Both the position numbers and the translations under genes were made by a program. Below are positions 1 through 9,457 of a DNA stretch of 64,000 nucleotides, in pieces; positions within the stretch are counted from its first letter, which is position 1, and each line of letters begins with the position of its first letter. The DNA lies in NCBI GenBank assembly GCA_018266175.1, contig JAFEAY010000021.1, positions 62,001-126,000 of the forward strand. Direction: 5' to 3'. The notes beneath the pieces were generated by a model. That model worked only from the letters and a program-made list of their open reading frames with translations. It had not been told where the DNA came from and ran no database searches. This stretch comes from Candidatus Dependentiae bacterium. Lineage in GTDB: Bacteria > Babelota > Babeliae > Babelales > RVW-14.

Positions 1-3000
1 ACAAATTCACGAACAAGAGCTTCTGTTGGATTTGATTGCGCACCACGAACTGCCAAGTGGAATGGATCAGCTTGTGTTGCACCAAATACTTTGAACTGTG
101 TTATGTGATCACCAGCACCAACAAAGAGTAAGTCGCCTGGACGAGTTACTGCGCCACCAAGGCTTTCAGTGGTACGTGTCAGATATTTCTGTGCACGGCC
201 CATTTTTTTAACAGGAACAGCGTTTGATGGGCATTCGCAGTCACGGTTGTGCCATGCTACGGATACTTCTTCGCCGCCGGTCTTGTCAAAGCTTGGTCCA
301 CGATGACTGTTGATGTATGGTAAACGAACCCAACCATTGGTGTCATCACGATGACGTGCGAACATGTCTGTGGTGAAATTGTATGGTTGGATGGTGTAGT
401 TATTAATAAAGGTTACTTGATCGTGTGGAAGATCTAAGCAGCCGGTGAACGCTGTTTGACGGAATTCACCAGTTGAGTCGAAGTCACTCCATACGCGTTG
501 ACCGATAATGGTGTCAACTACAAGCTCTGCTGGGATGATATTACGCAACGCAGCATTGCTTGCAAGATCAAGATCGTGTGTTTTGGTATCAGCGGTGATA
601 TCAAGACGTCCACCATGATCAACATACACTACACCTGTTTCATCAGATCCCTGGAATGGAACCTTACGAGCGTTACCCTTGCTGTCAAAAGCACCGAAGG
701 TGATGATTTTGCCATCAACACGCAATACTGCTTGAGGGAAAACTTCGCCATCAAGTGTAAAGATGTTTGCACTGTCAAGTGCTGACGGTGTGCTTACAAG
801 TGCATCACCTGGGTATGGGTAAACGTGAGGGAATGCTTTGCCATCGCCATATGGGTCGATGCTTGCATTACCTGTTTGCCAGCCAATATGAGCATTTGAT
901 TTGCCCTTATCAGTCATACCAAGAATGAACAAGTGTTGTGCACGTTCAAGGTCATACAAGTTTGATGGAACACAGGTGTCGTACTGATCACAGTTTTGCA
1001 TTAACAAGCGAATGTCTGCAACGTCATCACCAGGTACACGACCACGGAATACGTTGAGGTAAGCGCTTTGCAATACTGAATTGGTACATGGGCGTTCACA
1101 TGACAAGCATTCAGCAACTTCAACAGTTTCGGTTCCAGACATCTTGTTCAAGTTGCTACCAAGCATGAATATGCGGCCCCATGACGTGAGTTGGGTATCC
1201 CAACAGTCGCCATGATCTGCGAACTTGATTGCTGAAATGTTTGTGCCTGCTGCGTGAACATCATCAGAACAAACATCTGGACGGTCGGTTACAACCCAGC
1301 GTAAGCCGGTTGATGCAAGCGATTCGAAGAGATGTACGTTTGAATTGTAGAGTCTGATTTCTGGGAAGCGATAGCGATTTGGATCGCAATCAACAGCCCG
1401 AGCAGGTTCACCAACGGTACCACAAGCAGCATCAACAATAGATTCTGGAAGTTCTGTCAATGAGTAGTACAGCTTCTCACCACCGGTGATTGCTGGCTCT
1501 GAGTTACTTGGAACACCATCAACAACCTTGGTTGCATCTGAGTGAAGCAAGTTGGACTCGTACAATGACATGTTTGCGTTCAAGAAAATACCTGGTGAGT
1601 TGTAGCGGCAATAGATCTTCTCATTGAGTTTCAATGGAACACCATTGTCACCTGAGCAGCAGCTATCAATTGTGCAATCTGCAAAGATTGGGCGGTTAAC
1701 CAATACTGGCTCGTTTACTTCGTTGAAGTAAATTTCACGACCAGCATGATCAACAACAACACTCAACATTTGAACAACACCTGCTGCATCAACTGTGCAA
1801 TCATACTCGCGGTATGAAATTGGTGATACCCATGGATCAAGAACCGTTGCGGTGTTTGGAAGTGAACAAATGTTCAAGTCACATTCAACGTCAAGAACGT
1901 GAACGCCACCACAAGGTACAAGTTCTGTTTGAGTATTGCCGGTTAGAGCAAGACCGTCATACAATGACTTCTCTGCACAAACAATATCGGTTGGGCAGTT
2001 TGGATTACCAATTTGTGATGTTTGGAATGCACCAACTGATAAATGTTTTACATAGTCAAGGTCTGGGTCAAGTTCTGGAGCTGGTGTGCCATCTGCTTCA
2101 TGAACATAGTCGCCAGCATATTCGAACCAATAGTTGAACATGTAGCAATCTACGGATGAAACACTGCTGCGCAAATAGGTTGCAGCATTACCACGAAGAT
2201 GGATGGTTGCTTTTCGAACAGCATCACCTTGTGTAAATGGATTTGCAGCTTCGAATTCACTTGTTGCGCAGGTGTATGGATTACCGGTAAACAGTGTTCC
2301 ACAACCTGGCTTGCAGAACAAGCGAGGATCTAAACCGTCAACAATAAATGCAGATGGGTTACGTTCTTTGATTGAGCATGGGTCGTAGCAACATGAAGCC
2401 AAATCATCGACTTTGTTACATGAACCGGCAACGTAATCAAGGAACAGGTCATGGCAAATATCCACAAGACCGTTAACACCAAGAACAAAACCACGACGAA
2501 CGTTAAGAGGAATTGGTGGGAATACATCCAATTCACCGCCACAATCAAATGGGTCTTTGGTGAATTTGTTTGGATTTGAGTATGCGTACAACGCACCAAC
2601 GCATCCTTGTCCGGTGACTGGATCAAATGGTTCTTGATATAAATCCCAATATGGATCGCATGCAAGTTTACCATGGTTTGCAACATCGTTGATAACCAAC
2701 AAGCCGCGACGATCTGCTGCTTTGCGGCATTTGTATGCATCGCTGCAAACAAGGTCACAAATTGCGAAGATTGCCTGAATACCGGCTGGTGATGAATAAT
2801 CAACGGTGGTACGAACTAATTCTGGTGTGAAAGCATCTGGGTCTGTTTTATCACATTCTACAAAATGACCAGCGATAACAACCGCGCCGTCGTTATATGG
2901 ATAACGAGCAACGAGTGTTCCTTCGGTTTCATCTTGTGCAAATGAAATGTCGTAAGCGCCCTTAATCATAAGGACCATACGGCCGGATCCAACAATGCCT

Positions 3001-4250
3001 GCTTCAGCGTTATCGGTGTTTGAAGGGTCAAATGCTATTGAACCATAACCACCTGTGCAGAAACAACCACTTGTGTCTGGAAGACCAGTGAGATTGTCTG
3101 AAAGGTAGGTGATCAATGAGTTATGACCAACATAAATCAAAACACGTTTTTCTGGAGCGATGTCACATGGACCTGTGGTTGGGCAGCAAGGCTTAACAAC
3201 ACATTCACATGGACAATCAACACATGCTTCAGGACATGGAATTACAACACCAGCGCGTGTTTTAGCTTGAGCTGGAGCAGCCTTAATTCCTTTTGGTGAT
3301 TTAACAACACCTGGGCATGCTGGGCATTCGCAATCAACAAGTGTTACTTCGTCTGAACGACGTTTTCTCAAGAAAGTAACTTTGTTTTGACCGCATGCTA
3401 TTTGATCGACAGTTTGATCCATGGTGATGTACACCTTGGTTCCTGCACCACTTGCGTTGAACACGCAGGACTCAACTTCTTCACCTGTCTCATTGAGCGC
3501 AAGTGGCAAAGTTTCGTTACCGTTAACGTCAACCAAGATTGGTGTTGTATCGTCGATTTGTCCGTTAAAGAACACACCGGTACCATCAGCAAGCTTGAAG
3601 AATACACGACCTTGACCATTAAAAGTAACAATCATGTCGGTGAAATCTTCAGTTGCAGGATCGACGGTGCGACCACGGAACTCTAGATTATTGTCAACAT
3701 TGACGGAAATGGTTCGGCCAGCCTCAGCGTTAAAATACACTTGGGAATAGCACAATCCATCGCTACCGGCAAACACACCGGTTGTTGAACCTTCGATTTG
3801 AGTTACACCAGCACTGTTGGAGTAAGGCTCAATTGCAACATCAGTATTAATATTAACGGTCATATCACAACCGTTGCACAGACGTGCATCAAGTCTCACG
3901 TCTCCATCAATTTTCAAACTTGCGAAAATTGGATTTCCATCAGCATCAAGTATTTCTTCATCAGGCACTCCGTCACCGTCAGCATCAGCTGATTCTGGAT
4001 CGCGAAGTGTACCATAAATATCTAAAATGCAATCTTCTGGTGTCGAGGCAAAACTTGAGTTGAAATCACCTGGAGTCTCATCAATGAGATCACCATAGTT
4101 GTATAGGTCAGGGCTTACTGAAGAAAGCGCATAACCCTCTGCGTCGACATCTACACCCACAGGCGCCCATGTAAAAGGCTTGGCCTTCATGAATGGCGCA
4201 CCTAAAAACGAGAGGGTGAGAAGCATTGCGCGAAGCTTTCTATTTATCAT
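1..4250 (-). CDS. Giant cysteine-rich exported protein, C-terminus beyond window
   Basis: The minus strand is open from an ATG at 4250 to the window edge, giving at least 1416 residues with no stop. A purine-rich ribosome site (AAGGGAGA) lies just upstream of the ATG. The N-terminus is a signal peptide (two basic residues, then a hydrophobic stretch ending near residue 23), so export is expected. Residues about 88-107 hold an Asp/Gly calcium-loop-like run (DADGDGVPDEE), as in dockerin or thrombospondin type-3 repeats. A Cys/Pro-rich segment near 3180-3350 has repeated CxC and CxxC motifs, and cysteines recur throughout, suggesting a disulfide-bonded surface protein. A CEC-P motif reappears near 230. 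I recognise no family. It could be a cell-surface or matrix protein; beta-rich structure is inferred from frequent Asn, Gly and Asp. It has its own promoter region and no co-directional neighbour in view. Confidence 0.85.
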   Translation of the reverse strand, partial: MINRKLRAMLLTLSFLGAPFMKAKPFTWAPVGVDVDAEGYALSSVSPDLYNYGDLIDETPGDFNSSFASTPEDCILDIYGTLRDPESADADGDGVPDEEILDADGNPIFASLKIDGDVRLDARLCNGCDMTVNINTDVAIEPYSNSAGVTQIEGSTTGVFAGSDGLCYSQVYFNAEAGRTISVNVDNNLEFRGRTVDPATEDFTDMIVTFNGQGRVFFKLADGTGVFFNGQIDDTTPILVDVNGNETLPLALNETGEEVESCVFNASGAGTKVYITMDQTVDQIACGQNKVTFLRKRRSDEVTLVDCECPACPGVVKSPKGIKAAPAQAKTRAGVVIPCPEACVDCPCECVVKPCCPTTGPCDIAPEKRVLIYVGHNSLITYLSDNLTGLPDTSGCFCTGGYGSIAFDPSNTDNAEAGIVGSGRMVLMIKGAYDISFAQDETEGTLVARYPYNDGAVVIAGHFVECDKTDPDAFTPELVRTTVDYSSPAGIQAIFAICDLVCSDAYKCRKAADRRGLLVINDVANHGKLACDPYWDLYQEPFDPVTGQGCVGALYAYSNPNKFTKDPFDCGGELDVFPPIPLNVRRGFVLGVNGLVDICHDLFLDYVAGSCNKVDDLASCCYDPCSIKERNPSAFIVDGLDPRLFCKPGCGTLFTGNPYTCATSEFEAANPFTQGDAVRKATIHLRGNAATYLRSSVSSVDCYMFNYWFEYAGDYVHEADGTPAPELDPDLDYVKHLSVGAFQTSQIGNPNCPTDIVCAEKSLYDGLALTGNTQTELVPCGGVHVLDVECDLNICSLPNTATVLDPWVSPISYREYDCTVDAAGVVQMLSVVVDHAGREIYFNEVNEPVLVNRPIFADCTIDSCCSGDNGVPLKLNEKIYCRYNSPGIFLNANMSLYESNLLHSDATKVVDGVPSNSEPAITGGEKLYYSLTELPESIVDAACGTVGEPARAVDCDPNRYRFPEIRLYNSNVHLFESLASTGLRWVVTDRPDVCSDDVHAAGTNISAIKFADHGDCWDTQLTSWGRIFMLGSNLNKMSGTETVEVAECLSCERPCTNSVLQSAYLNVFRGRVPGDDVADIRLLMQNCDQYDTCVPSNLYDLERAQHLFILGMTDKGKSNAHIGWQTGNASIDPYGDGKAFPHVYPYPGDALVSTPSALDSANIFTLDGEVFPQAVLRVDGKIITFGAFDSKGNARKVPFQGSDETGVVYVDHGGRLDITADTKTHDLDLASNAALRNIIPAELVVDTIIGQRVWSDFDSTGEFRQTAFTGCLDLPHDQVTFINNYTIQPYNFTTDMFARHRDDTNGWVRLPYINSHRGPSFDKTGGEEVSVAWHNRDCECPSNAVPVKKMGRAQKYLTRTTESLGGAVTRPGDLLFVGAGDHITQFKVFGATQADPFHLAVRGAQSNPTEALVREF

Positions 4251-4977
4251 CGTTTCTCCCTTTTTAGGATAAACTTGAACAACACACACTATCTCTTCTG
4301 TTTTTAAGATTAGATCATTCTTATTGTTTCTTCGGCCCGGCCCTCCTTTCTCTGGATTACAAGGATCAGAAAGACATCCACCTCGCACCTGTAGAGTGTT
4401 TCTAGGATTGACCCAACATCTCCGAGACGATCGATAGATATTGAGTTGGATGAGATATGAAACGCGTGAAGTTGTTGTTCGTCAGAAGAAGATTTAAAGA
4501 TACAGAAAAGAGATTATCGTTGGTTGAATGATTCAACGAAAGATTCATAGCACTCTCCCTGACACGCTTCATAACTACCTTGTCACGTTTCTCCGTTTCA
4601 AATTAACCTTAGCTCTTGTTATCTAAATGTCAAGGCCTTATTTTTTGTACCCAATCGTTGTTGTGAGCCTTGATGCAATGCATAACGAGAGCGGAAATTT
4701 TCCTACAAAAACTTGGCCTATAACACTCTTCAAACCTCATCAAAAACCCTTGCAAATTATGACTTTATAAACCTAACATCCATGCTATATTTATACGCTG
4801 CTTTGAGTATAATTCTCATATAAAAAATATCCGCGGCAGCAACCGTTTGAACATTGCTCCTGTGTGGGTATATACTTGTGCATATATTTGAGCGTACTGT
4901 TTTGGACGGCTGTTATAGTGTAATCGGTCTACGAGCACTAAAGTAAAGAGTTTAATCAAAAAATCCTGGAGTTCCTT
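4251..4977. other. Intergenic region with long leader
   Basis: This 727-base stretch separates two divergent genes. I see no convincing protein gene in it. The part from 4251 to about 4600 is probably the untranslated leader of the giant minus-strand gene and contains short self-complementary stretches, for example GTTGAAT-G-ATTCAAC near 4513-4527. The part from about 4700 to 4977 is AT-rich and presumably holds the promoter of the plus-strand aminotransferase operon. No known riboswitch was recognised. Confidence 0.5.
4606..4633 (-). promoter_or_regulatory. Candidate promoter of the giant exported protein
   Basis: On the minus strand a perfect TTGACA (4633-4628) is followed after 16 bases by TAAGGT (4611-4606), a fair -10 box. 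Transcription from here would give a leader of roughly 350 bases before the ATG at 4250. The -35 box is strong, the -10 weak. Confidence 0.4.
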
Positions 4978-6204
4978 ATGACTATGCGTTCGATCCCCTT
5001 CTTTTCTCTTGAACGACAAACAAGCAAATTGCGCAGCAAGCTCATGTCCACTGTTGAATATGTCATCGATAGCCAACAATTTATTGGTGGCCCTTTTGTT
5101 GAACAGTTTGAACAAAAAGTTGCTCACTATTTTCAAGCAAACCATGTGATTGCATGTAATTCAGGAACCGATGCATTATGGATGGCATTGCATGCTTTGG
5201 GCACTCCAAAAGATGCAATTGTTTTGACCACACCGTTTTCGTTTATTGCTTCAAGCAGCGAAGTTGCAATGCTCGAAGCTCATCCAGTTTTTATTGATGT
5301 TGACCCTGCAAGCTACAACATCAACCCAGTATTATTACAAGCTTGGCTTGATGAAAATGCTCAGATGCGTGATGGCAAAGCATTTCATAAAACAACAAAC
5401 CAGCCGATTGTTGGTATTGTTACGGTTGATCTGTTTGGACAACTTCCCGACTATCAAGCAATCAGAGCAATTGCTGATGCTTGGAAATTATGGATTGTTG
5501 AAGATGCATGCCAAGCAATTGGTGCACAGTTTGATGGTAAAAAAGCTGGAACATTTGGCGATATCGCAGCATTTTCATTTTACCCAACAAAAAATTTAGG
5601 CGCATTTGGTGATGCCGGATGCTGCACAACAAACAATCCTGAACTTGCTGAAAAGCTGCTCGTACTGCGCAACCACGGCAGAAAAAGTATGTACAACTAC
5701 TTAGGCCTTGGCATTAACAGCAGACTTGACGCAATGCAAGCAGCGGTTTTAAGCCTTAAGCTTGAATATCTTGAAACATGGAATACTCGACGTCGACAAA
5801 TTGCACAAGTTTATAACCAAGAACTTGCCCATGTTCCATTTATTAAAACTCCTACAACAACGCATGGTACTCACGTGTATCACCAGTACTGTATTCAAGT
5901 CGTTGATGCTAATGGAACAGGATACCGCGATCAACTCATCGAACATTTGACCAAGCACGGCGTCAATACACGAATTTTTTATGAAAAATCATTTACTGAC
6001 ATTGCGTTTTTGAATCTGGACCCACGACTCAAAACAGAGTGCCCTGTAACTCATGAGCTCACTCAGACAATTTTGGCGCTTCCTATTTGGCCTGAAATGA
6101 CCGATGAGGAAGTTGAATATGTTGTGCATCAGATTAAGACTGCACCAATTCAGCTGATTCAGAAACCACAAGCTGCAAGCAGCTTACATCAATGCGCATG
6201 TTAA
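4978..6204 (+). CDS. DegT/DnrJ/EryC1/StrS-family sugar aminotransferase
   Basis: A 408-residue PLP-dependent aminotransferase of the DegT/DnrJ/EryC1/StrS family, which transfers an amino group to nucleotide-activated keto-sugars for LPS or other surface glycans. Visible signatures are the opening IPFF motif, the G-G-PFVEQFE segment, the cofactor-contact motif NSGTDA at about 61-66, the EDACQAIGA motif, and the Schiff-base lysine in FYPTKNLG (Lys about 205). The length is usual for the family. GGAG at 4968-4971 supports the ATG at 4978; a second ATG two codons later is possible. The gene is followed after 52 bases by tmk and may start the tmk-holB cluster. The exact sugar substrate cannot be told from sequence; the C-terminal tail after the last conserved helix is Gln/Ala/Ser-rich. 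Confidence 0.88.
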   Translation: MTMRSIPFFSLERQTSKLRSKLMSTVEYVIDSQQFIGGPFVEQFEQKVAHYFQANHVIACNSGTDALWMALHALGTPKDAIVLTTPFSFIASSSEVAMLEAHPVFIDVDPASYNINPVLLQAWLDENAQMRDGKAFHKTTNQPIVGIVTVDLFGQLPDYQAIRAIADAWKLWIVEDACQAIGAQFDGKKAGTFGDIAAFSFYPTKNLGAFGDAGCCTTNNPELAEKLLVLRNHGRKSMYNYLGLGINSRLDAMQAAVLSLKLEYLETWNTRRRQIAQVYNQELAHVPFIKTPTTTHGTHVYHQYCIQVVDANGTGYRDQLIEHLTKHGVNTRIFYEKSFTDIAFLNLDPRLKTECPVTHELTQTILALPIWPEMTDEEVEYVVHQIKTAPIQLIQKPQAASSLHQCAC

Positions 6205-6256
6205 CCCGTCTTCGTTTACTACGACGCGGTTCACTAAGAAAGATATGATTTAAACT

Positions 6257-6874
6257 ATGAATAAAGGTTTTTTAATTTCTGTTGAAGGAATTGACGGGTC
6301 GGGCAAGAGCACTCTTGCCCGCAACCTTTATCAATTATTCCTTGAACGCAAACTTGATGTGTTATTGACCAAAGAGCCTGGCGCTACGCCACTTGGCAAA
6401 TCATTACGCGAAATTTTGCACACGCAAAAAGCACTGGTTTGCGACAAGGCTGAGTTTTTGCTTTTTGCGGCAGATCGAGCACAGCACTTTGCAACCGTTG
6501 TGCAACCTGCACTTGATCAAGGAACACTCGTTATTTCTGACCGCATGCATGATTCATCGCTTGCATACCAAGGATTTGGACGAGGTCTTGATAAGGAGAT
6601 CATAACTTCGGTCAGCAGATGGGCTATGAATAATCGGATGCCTGACTTAACAGTTTATGTTACGATTGATACCACAACAGCATTTGAACGACTCCATGCA
6701 ACTCGAGCTGAGCTCACCAGTTTTGAACAAGAAAAAATTGATTTTTGGCAGCGCGTTCAAACAGGATTTACAACAATTTTTGCTGACCGAGATAATGTTG
6801 TTACGCTTGATGGGACACTGGATCAAGAAATACTTGCCCAGCAGGCATTTGATGAAATTATAAAAAAATTATGA
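6257..6874 (+). CDS. tmk: Thymidylate kinase
   Basis: A 205-residue dTMP kinase that phosphorylates dTMP to dTDP with ATP in the cytosol, needed for DNA synthesis. The P-loop GIDGSGKST is at residues 10-18, followed by the LTKEPGATPLG motif of the DR[YH]/EPG family and the ISDRMHDSSLAYQG segment that binds dTMP (the usual DR[YF] is DRM here). The LID region is short. The stop overlaps the start of the next gene by four bases (ATGA), so the two are translationally coupled, the same tmk-holB pairing seen in many bacteria. Confidence 0.93.
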   Translation: MNKGFLISVEGIDGSGKSTLARNLYQLFLERKLDVLLTKEPGATPLGKSLREILHTQKALVCDKAEFLLFAADRAQHFATVVQPALDQGTLVISDRMHDSSLAYQGFGRGLDKEIITSVSRWAMNNRMPDLTVYVTIDTTTAFERLHATRAELTSFEQEKIDFWQRVQTGFTTIFADRDNVVTLDGTLDQEILAQQAFDEIIKKL

Positions 6875-7650
6875 ATAAACTCCCTCCAGCACCGGTCATT
6901 CTCATCGTCGGCTCGCAAGAACATGCAGTTCTTTTTATTGAAGAAGAGCTGCAAAAACTGTTTTGCGCTCAAGCTCAAGCAGCTGACACACAAAACAAAG
7001 CAATTGATTGCTACTGCAGAATTTGTAGAAGCATCAAGCAACGACAACATCCGTCACTCGTCTGGCTTGCACCGGAGGGTAATTACACCGTAAAAGATGT
7101 TGATATTATTTTTCAAAAGACCCAATTTGCGCTGGAACAAAATTCAGAATTCTTTTTTGTTATCCCCGATGTTCATGCATTAAATCTTGCAACAGCAAAT
7201 AGGCTGCTCAAGGTTCTTGAAGAGCCACCGCGAGGGTATCGTTTTTTGTTGTACACGCACAACGCACAAGCCGTATTGCCAACGATTCTTTCACGATCAG
7301 TCAGAGTTGATTGTGGGGTGAATCAACAAGCAGACTTTTTACATCCTCTTTTAAATTTTGTGTGCGACCAAAGAAAAATCGAAGACCCCCTCGGATTTGA
7401 AGGATTGTTAAAAAAAGAACATTTGAGCGATCAACAAAGCTTTGAGCTGCTTAATAATTTACTGAACTATTGCATAGGCAAGCTCAAAGAGCTCTGCGCT
7501 CAGCCTGAATTAGGCCCTGAAGAACTTCAAGCTCACGAGCGACTTGAAAATTCAATTAATTTTATCACCCAAGCACTCAAGCGCCCGCCCCAACCCGGTA
7601 GCTCTGATATTTTTTGGAAATATTTTTTTATTTGGTTTCCTCGGCCATAA
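6871..7650 (+). CDS. holB: DNA polymerase III delta-prime-like clamp-loader subunit
   Basis: A 259-residue protein of the delta-prime/gamma clamp-loader family, which helps load the beta sliding clamp. A CxxC pair (CYCRIC) near residues 49-54 resembles the zinc site of this family; the sensor region NRLLKVLEEPP and the following LLYTHNAQAVLPTILSR segment (with SR of the SRC motif) are clear. The N-terminal P-loop is degenerate (VGSQEHAVLF), as is normal for delta-prime, which does not hydrolyse ATP. The protein is somewhat shorter than the E. coli one (334 residues). It overlaps tmk by four bases and is followed after six bases by a ComEC-like gene. Confidence 0.8.
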   Translation: MNKLPPAPVILIVGSQEHAVLFIEEELQKLFCAQAQAADTQNKAIDCYCRICRSIKQRQHPSLVWLAPEGNYTVKDVDIIFQKTQFALEQNSEFFFVIPDVHALNLATANRLLKVLEEPPRGYRFLLYTHNAQAVLPTILSRSVRVDCGVNQQADFLHPLLNFVCDQRKIEDPLGFEGLLKKEHLSDQQSFELLNNLLNYCIGKLKELCAQPELGPEELQAHERLENSINFITQALKRPPQPGSSDIFWKYFFIWFPRP

Positions 7651-7656
7651 CCACTT

Positions 7657-8490
7657 ATGAAACAACAATCAATAAAATTTTTAACTAAAACAAAACTCTG
7701 GTTGCTTTACTTCGCGTACACACAGGTAGTTGTCACACTTGTTGCACTGCCGGTTTTAGTCAGCTGGGGGCTTGGGATGTCTACGATGACCTTTGTCGGC
7801 AATCTTATTTTTACCCCCTTGCTTTCATGCTTTTTACTCACGAGCTCTTTAATTTTTTTTTCAGAGTTGTTGTGTATTCCTAATGACTATCTGATCATCT
7901 GCCTGGAGCACATCACGACCTGGTGGTATTGGCTGCTAAGCCTAGGCAAAAGTTCATGGATTATCTACTTTGCAAAACCACCAACATGGACGCTTTTTAT
8001 CATTCCCTGTGCTGCACTTTTTATTATTCGGACAAACTCTATTTCGAGTTTACCAAAGCGACTTGCTTGGAGCTCTGGGCTTTTAGTCTTAGCCCTTGGT
8101 GCTTTTCATTGCTTTACGCTGCATGCAAAACGAACACCAAAAACACTCAAACTTTTTGGAAAATTGATCATTCAAAACAGTGGAACACAGATTACGGTTA
8201 CCGATTGCGGTTATTTGAATCGACGAAAGTCTGTTGATAAGTTTATTGAATATGAACTCAAGCCGGCACTCATTACTACATTTGGAACACCGACGATTGA
8301 CCAGATTGTCCTCAAAAAACCGGGTAGTGGGAGCTTTGCAACGGCTGCAAGCCTGTGCGCGAGCAAGCTTGTTAAATCTATTGTGCTACCCTACTTCGAG
8401 CCGTTAACTTCTAAAGCAGCATGGGCTGAATTTTTTAAAATGCGTACAGCAGCACAAAAGCACGAAGTCACTATTACTCGTGCTTTATGA
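7657..8490 (+). CDS. Truncated ComEC/Rec2-like membrane protein
   Basis: A 277-residue membrane protein. Residues about 15-160 hold four to six hydrophobic segments, and the part LPVLVSWGLGMSTMTFVGNLIFTP resembles, with substitutions, the competence-domain core of ComEC (family pattern: L..FH..s...l..Nl...P). The last 110 residues resemble the ComEC metallo-beta-lactamase-type domain (a DCG motif and a final VLPYF), but no His/Asp metal cluster of the HxHxDH type is present. A full ComEC is about 700-800 residues, so the N-terminal OB-like part and most of the channel are missing. It may be a reduced DNA-uptake channel part or a relic. A TfoX-like gene and a ComF-like gene lie elsewhere in the window. 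Its 3' end overlaps gpsA on the other strand by 17 bases. Confidence 0.55.
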   Translation: MKQQSIKFLTKTKLWLLYFAYTQVVVTLVALPVLVSWGLGMSTMTFVGNLIFTPLLSCFLLTSSLIFFSELLCIPNDYLIICLEHITTWWYWLLSLGKSSWIIYFAKPPTWTLFIIPCAALFIIRTNSISSLPKRLAWSSGLLVLALGAFHCFTLHAKRTPKTLKLFGKLIIQNSGTQITVTDCGYLNRRKSVDKFIEYELKPALITTFGTPTIDQIVLKKPGSGSFATAASLCASKLVKSIVLPYFEPLTSKAAWAEFFKMRTAAQKHEVTITRAL

Positions 8491-9454
8491 CTCCAGCAAC
8501 CAAATCGGTAAACGATTGATCTTCAAAAATAAAACTATACGTTCCCTGTACAACAGGAAGCTTAAGTGATTTTTTTTCAGCTAACTGAATAAGCGACTGA
8601 ATAGTATTAATCCCCTCGGGAAAAACACCTTCACTGCTGATATCGTGCAATAAAGCACCCTGACCAAGTAACTTGCCGAGCGTGAAATTTTTGCTCAATG
8701 AGCCATAACACGTGAGCACTAAATCACCGATGCCGGCAAAACTGTAAACCGTTTCTTGCTTGGCACCAAAAGCCTGAACAACGTCTGCCATTTCAGCTAA
8801 TGCCCGTGTGAGCAAAAGTGCAACCGTGTTATCGCGTGCTTGTGCACCAAAGGCTATCCCTATGGTCAATGCAAAAACATTTTTAAGTGCAGCACACAAC
8901 TGGACGCCCAGTAAATCATCTGATAGCGAGCAGGAAAAATAGTTATTAGTCAGAAGTGAAGCAATAGTTTGGGCTAACTTTTGATGATCTGATGCAACCA
9001 TAACGCCGGTTGGAACCGCCTCAACTAAATCGCGTGCAAAGCTCGGACCACATACAACTACTTTTTGTACCGCATATTCCATTACGTCATCAATAATTTG
9101 TGAGGGAACATGAAATGACTCCAGCTCAATTCCTTTACTCAAAATTACCCAGATTTGATTTTTATTAATAAAAGTTCGAGCATGCTCAAGAACAGTACGT
9201 AAATATTTAACAGGCACCGCTTCAAAGATAATGTCTACCCCTTCCAGTGCTTCTTGAATGCTCGCTGTAGCACGGATATTGTGAGGGAGATCGACGTCGG
9301 GAAGATAAAAACTATTGGTCTGATTTTGATTAATTTCTTCGGTTAATTCTGGCTCATGACACCAGATCGTTACATCATGTCCATTGGTTGCAAGCAGATG
9401 AGCAATTGCAGTTCCCCAAGCTCCCGCTCCAAGAATTGTTATAGATTTACGCAT
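8474..9454 (-). CDS. gpsA: NAD(P)+-dependent glycerol-3-phosphate dehydrogenase
   Basis: A 326-residue enzyme that reduces dihydroxyacetone phosphate to sn-glycerol-3-phosphate, the backbone for phospholipids. The N-terminal dinucleotide fold is marked by ILGAGAWGTAIA (residues 7-18); the KGIE motif and the CGPSFA segment follow; the catalytic lysine sits in CAALKNVFALTIG, and the substrate-binding motif RDNT and the GIGDLVLTC segment are present. The start ATG at 9454 lies three bases after the uppS stop, so the two form a lipid-precursor operon. Confidence 0.95.
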   Translation of the reverse strand: MRKSITILGAGAWGTAIAHLLATNGHDVTIWCHEPELTEEINQNQTNSFYLPDVDLPHNIRATASIQEALEGVDIIFEAVPVKYLRTVLEHARTFINKNQIWVILSKGIELESFHVPSQIIDDVMEYAVQKVVVCGPSFARDLVEAVPTGVMVASDHQKLAQTIASLLTNNYFSCSLSDDLLGVQLCAALKNVFALTIGIAFGAQARDNTVALLLTRALAEMADVVQAFGAKQETVYSFAGIGDLVLTCYGSLSKNFTLGKLLGQGALLHDISSEGVFPEGINTIQSLIQLAEKKSLKLPVVQGTYSFIFEDQSFTDLVAGVIKHE

Positions 9455-9457
9455 TAC

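Noticed and set aside
2330-2803. Minus-strand open frame of 157 codons, and several plus-strand frames between 498 and 3992
   Set aside because: They lie inside the giant minus-strand gene in other frames, have no ribosome sites and no protein-like composition.
4321-4620. Known riboswitch or 6S/RNase P RNA in the leader of the giant gene
   Set aside because: I could not match any consensus of a known RNA; only short self-complementary stretches are present.
4816-5145. Minus-strand open frame of 109 codons
   Set aside because: It overlaps the start of the aminotransferase gene on the other strand; its sequence has no recognisable features and the aminotransferase is certain.
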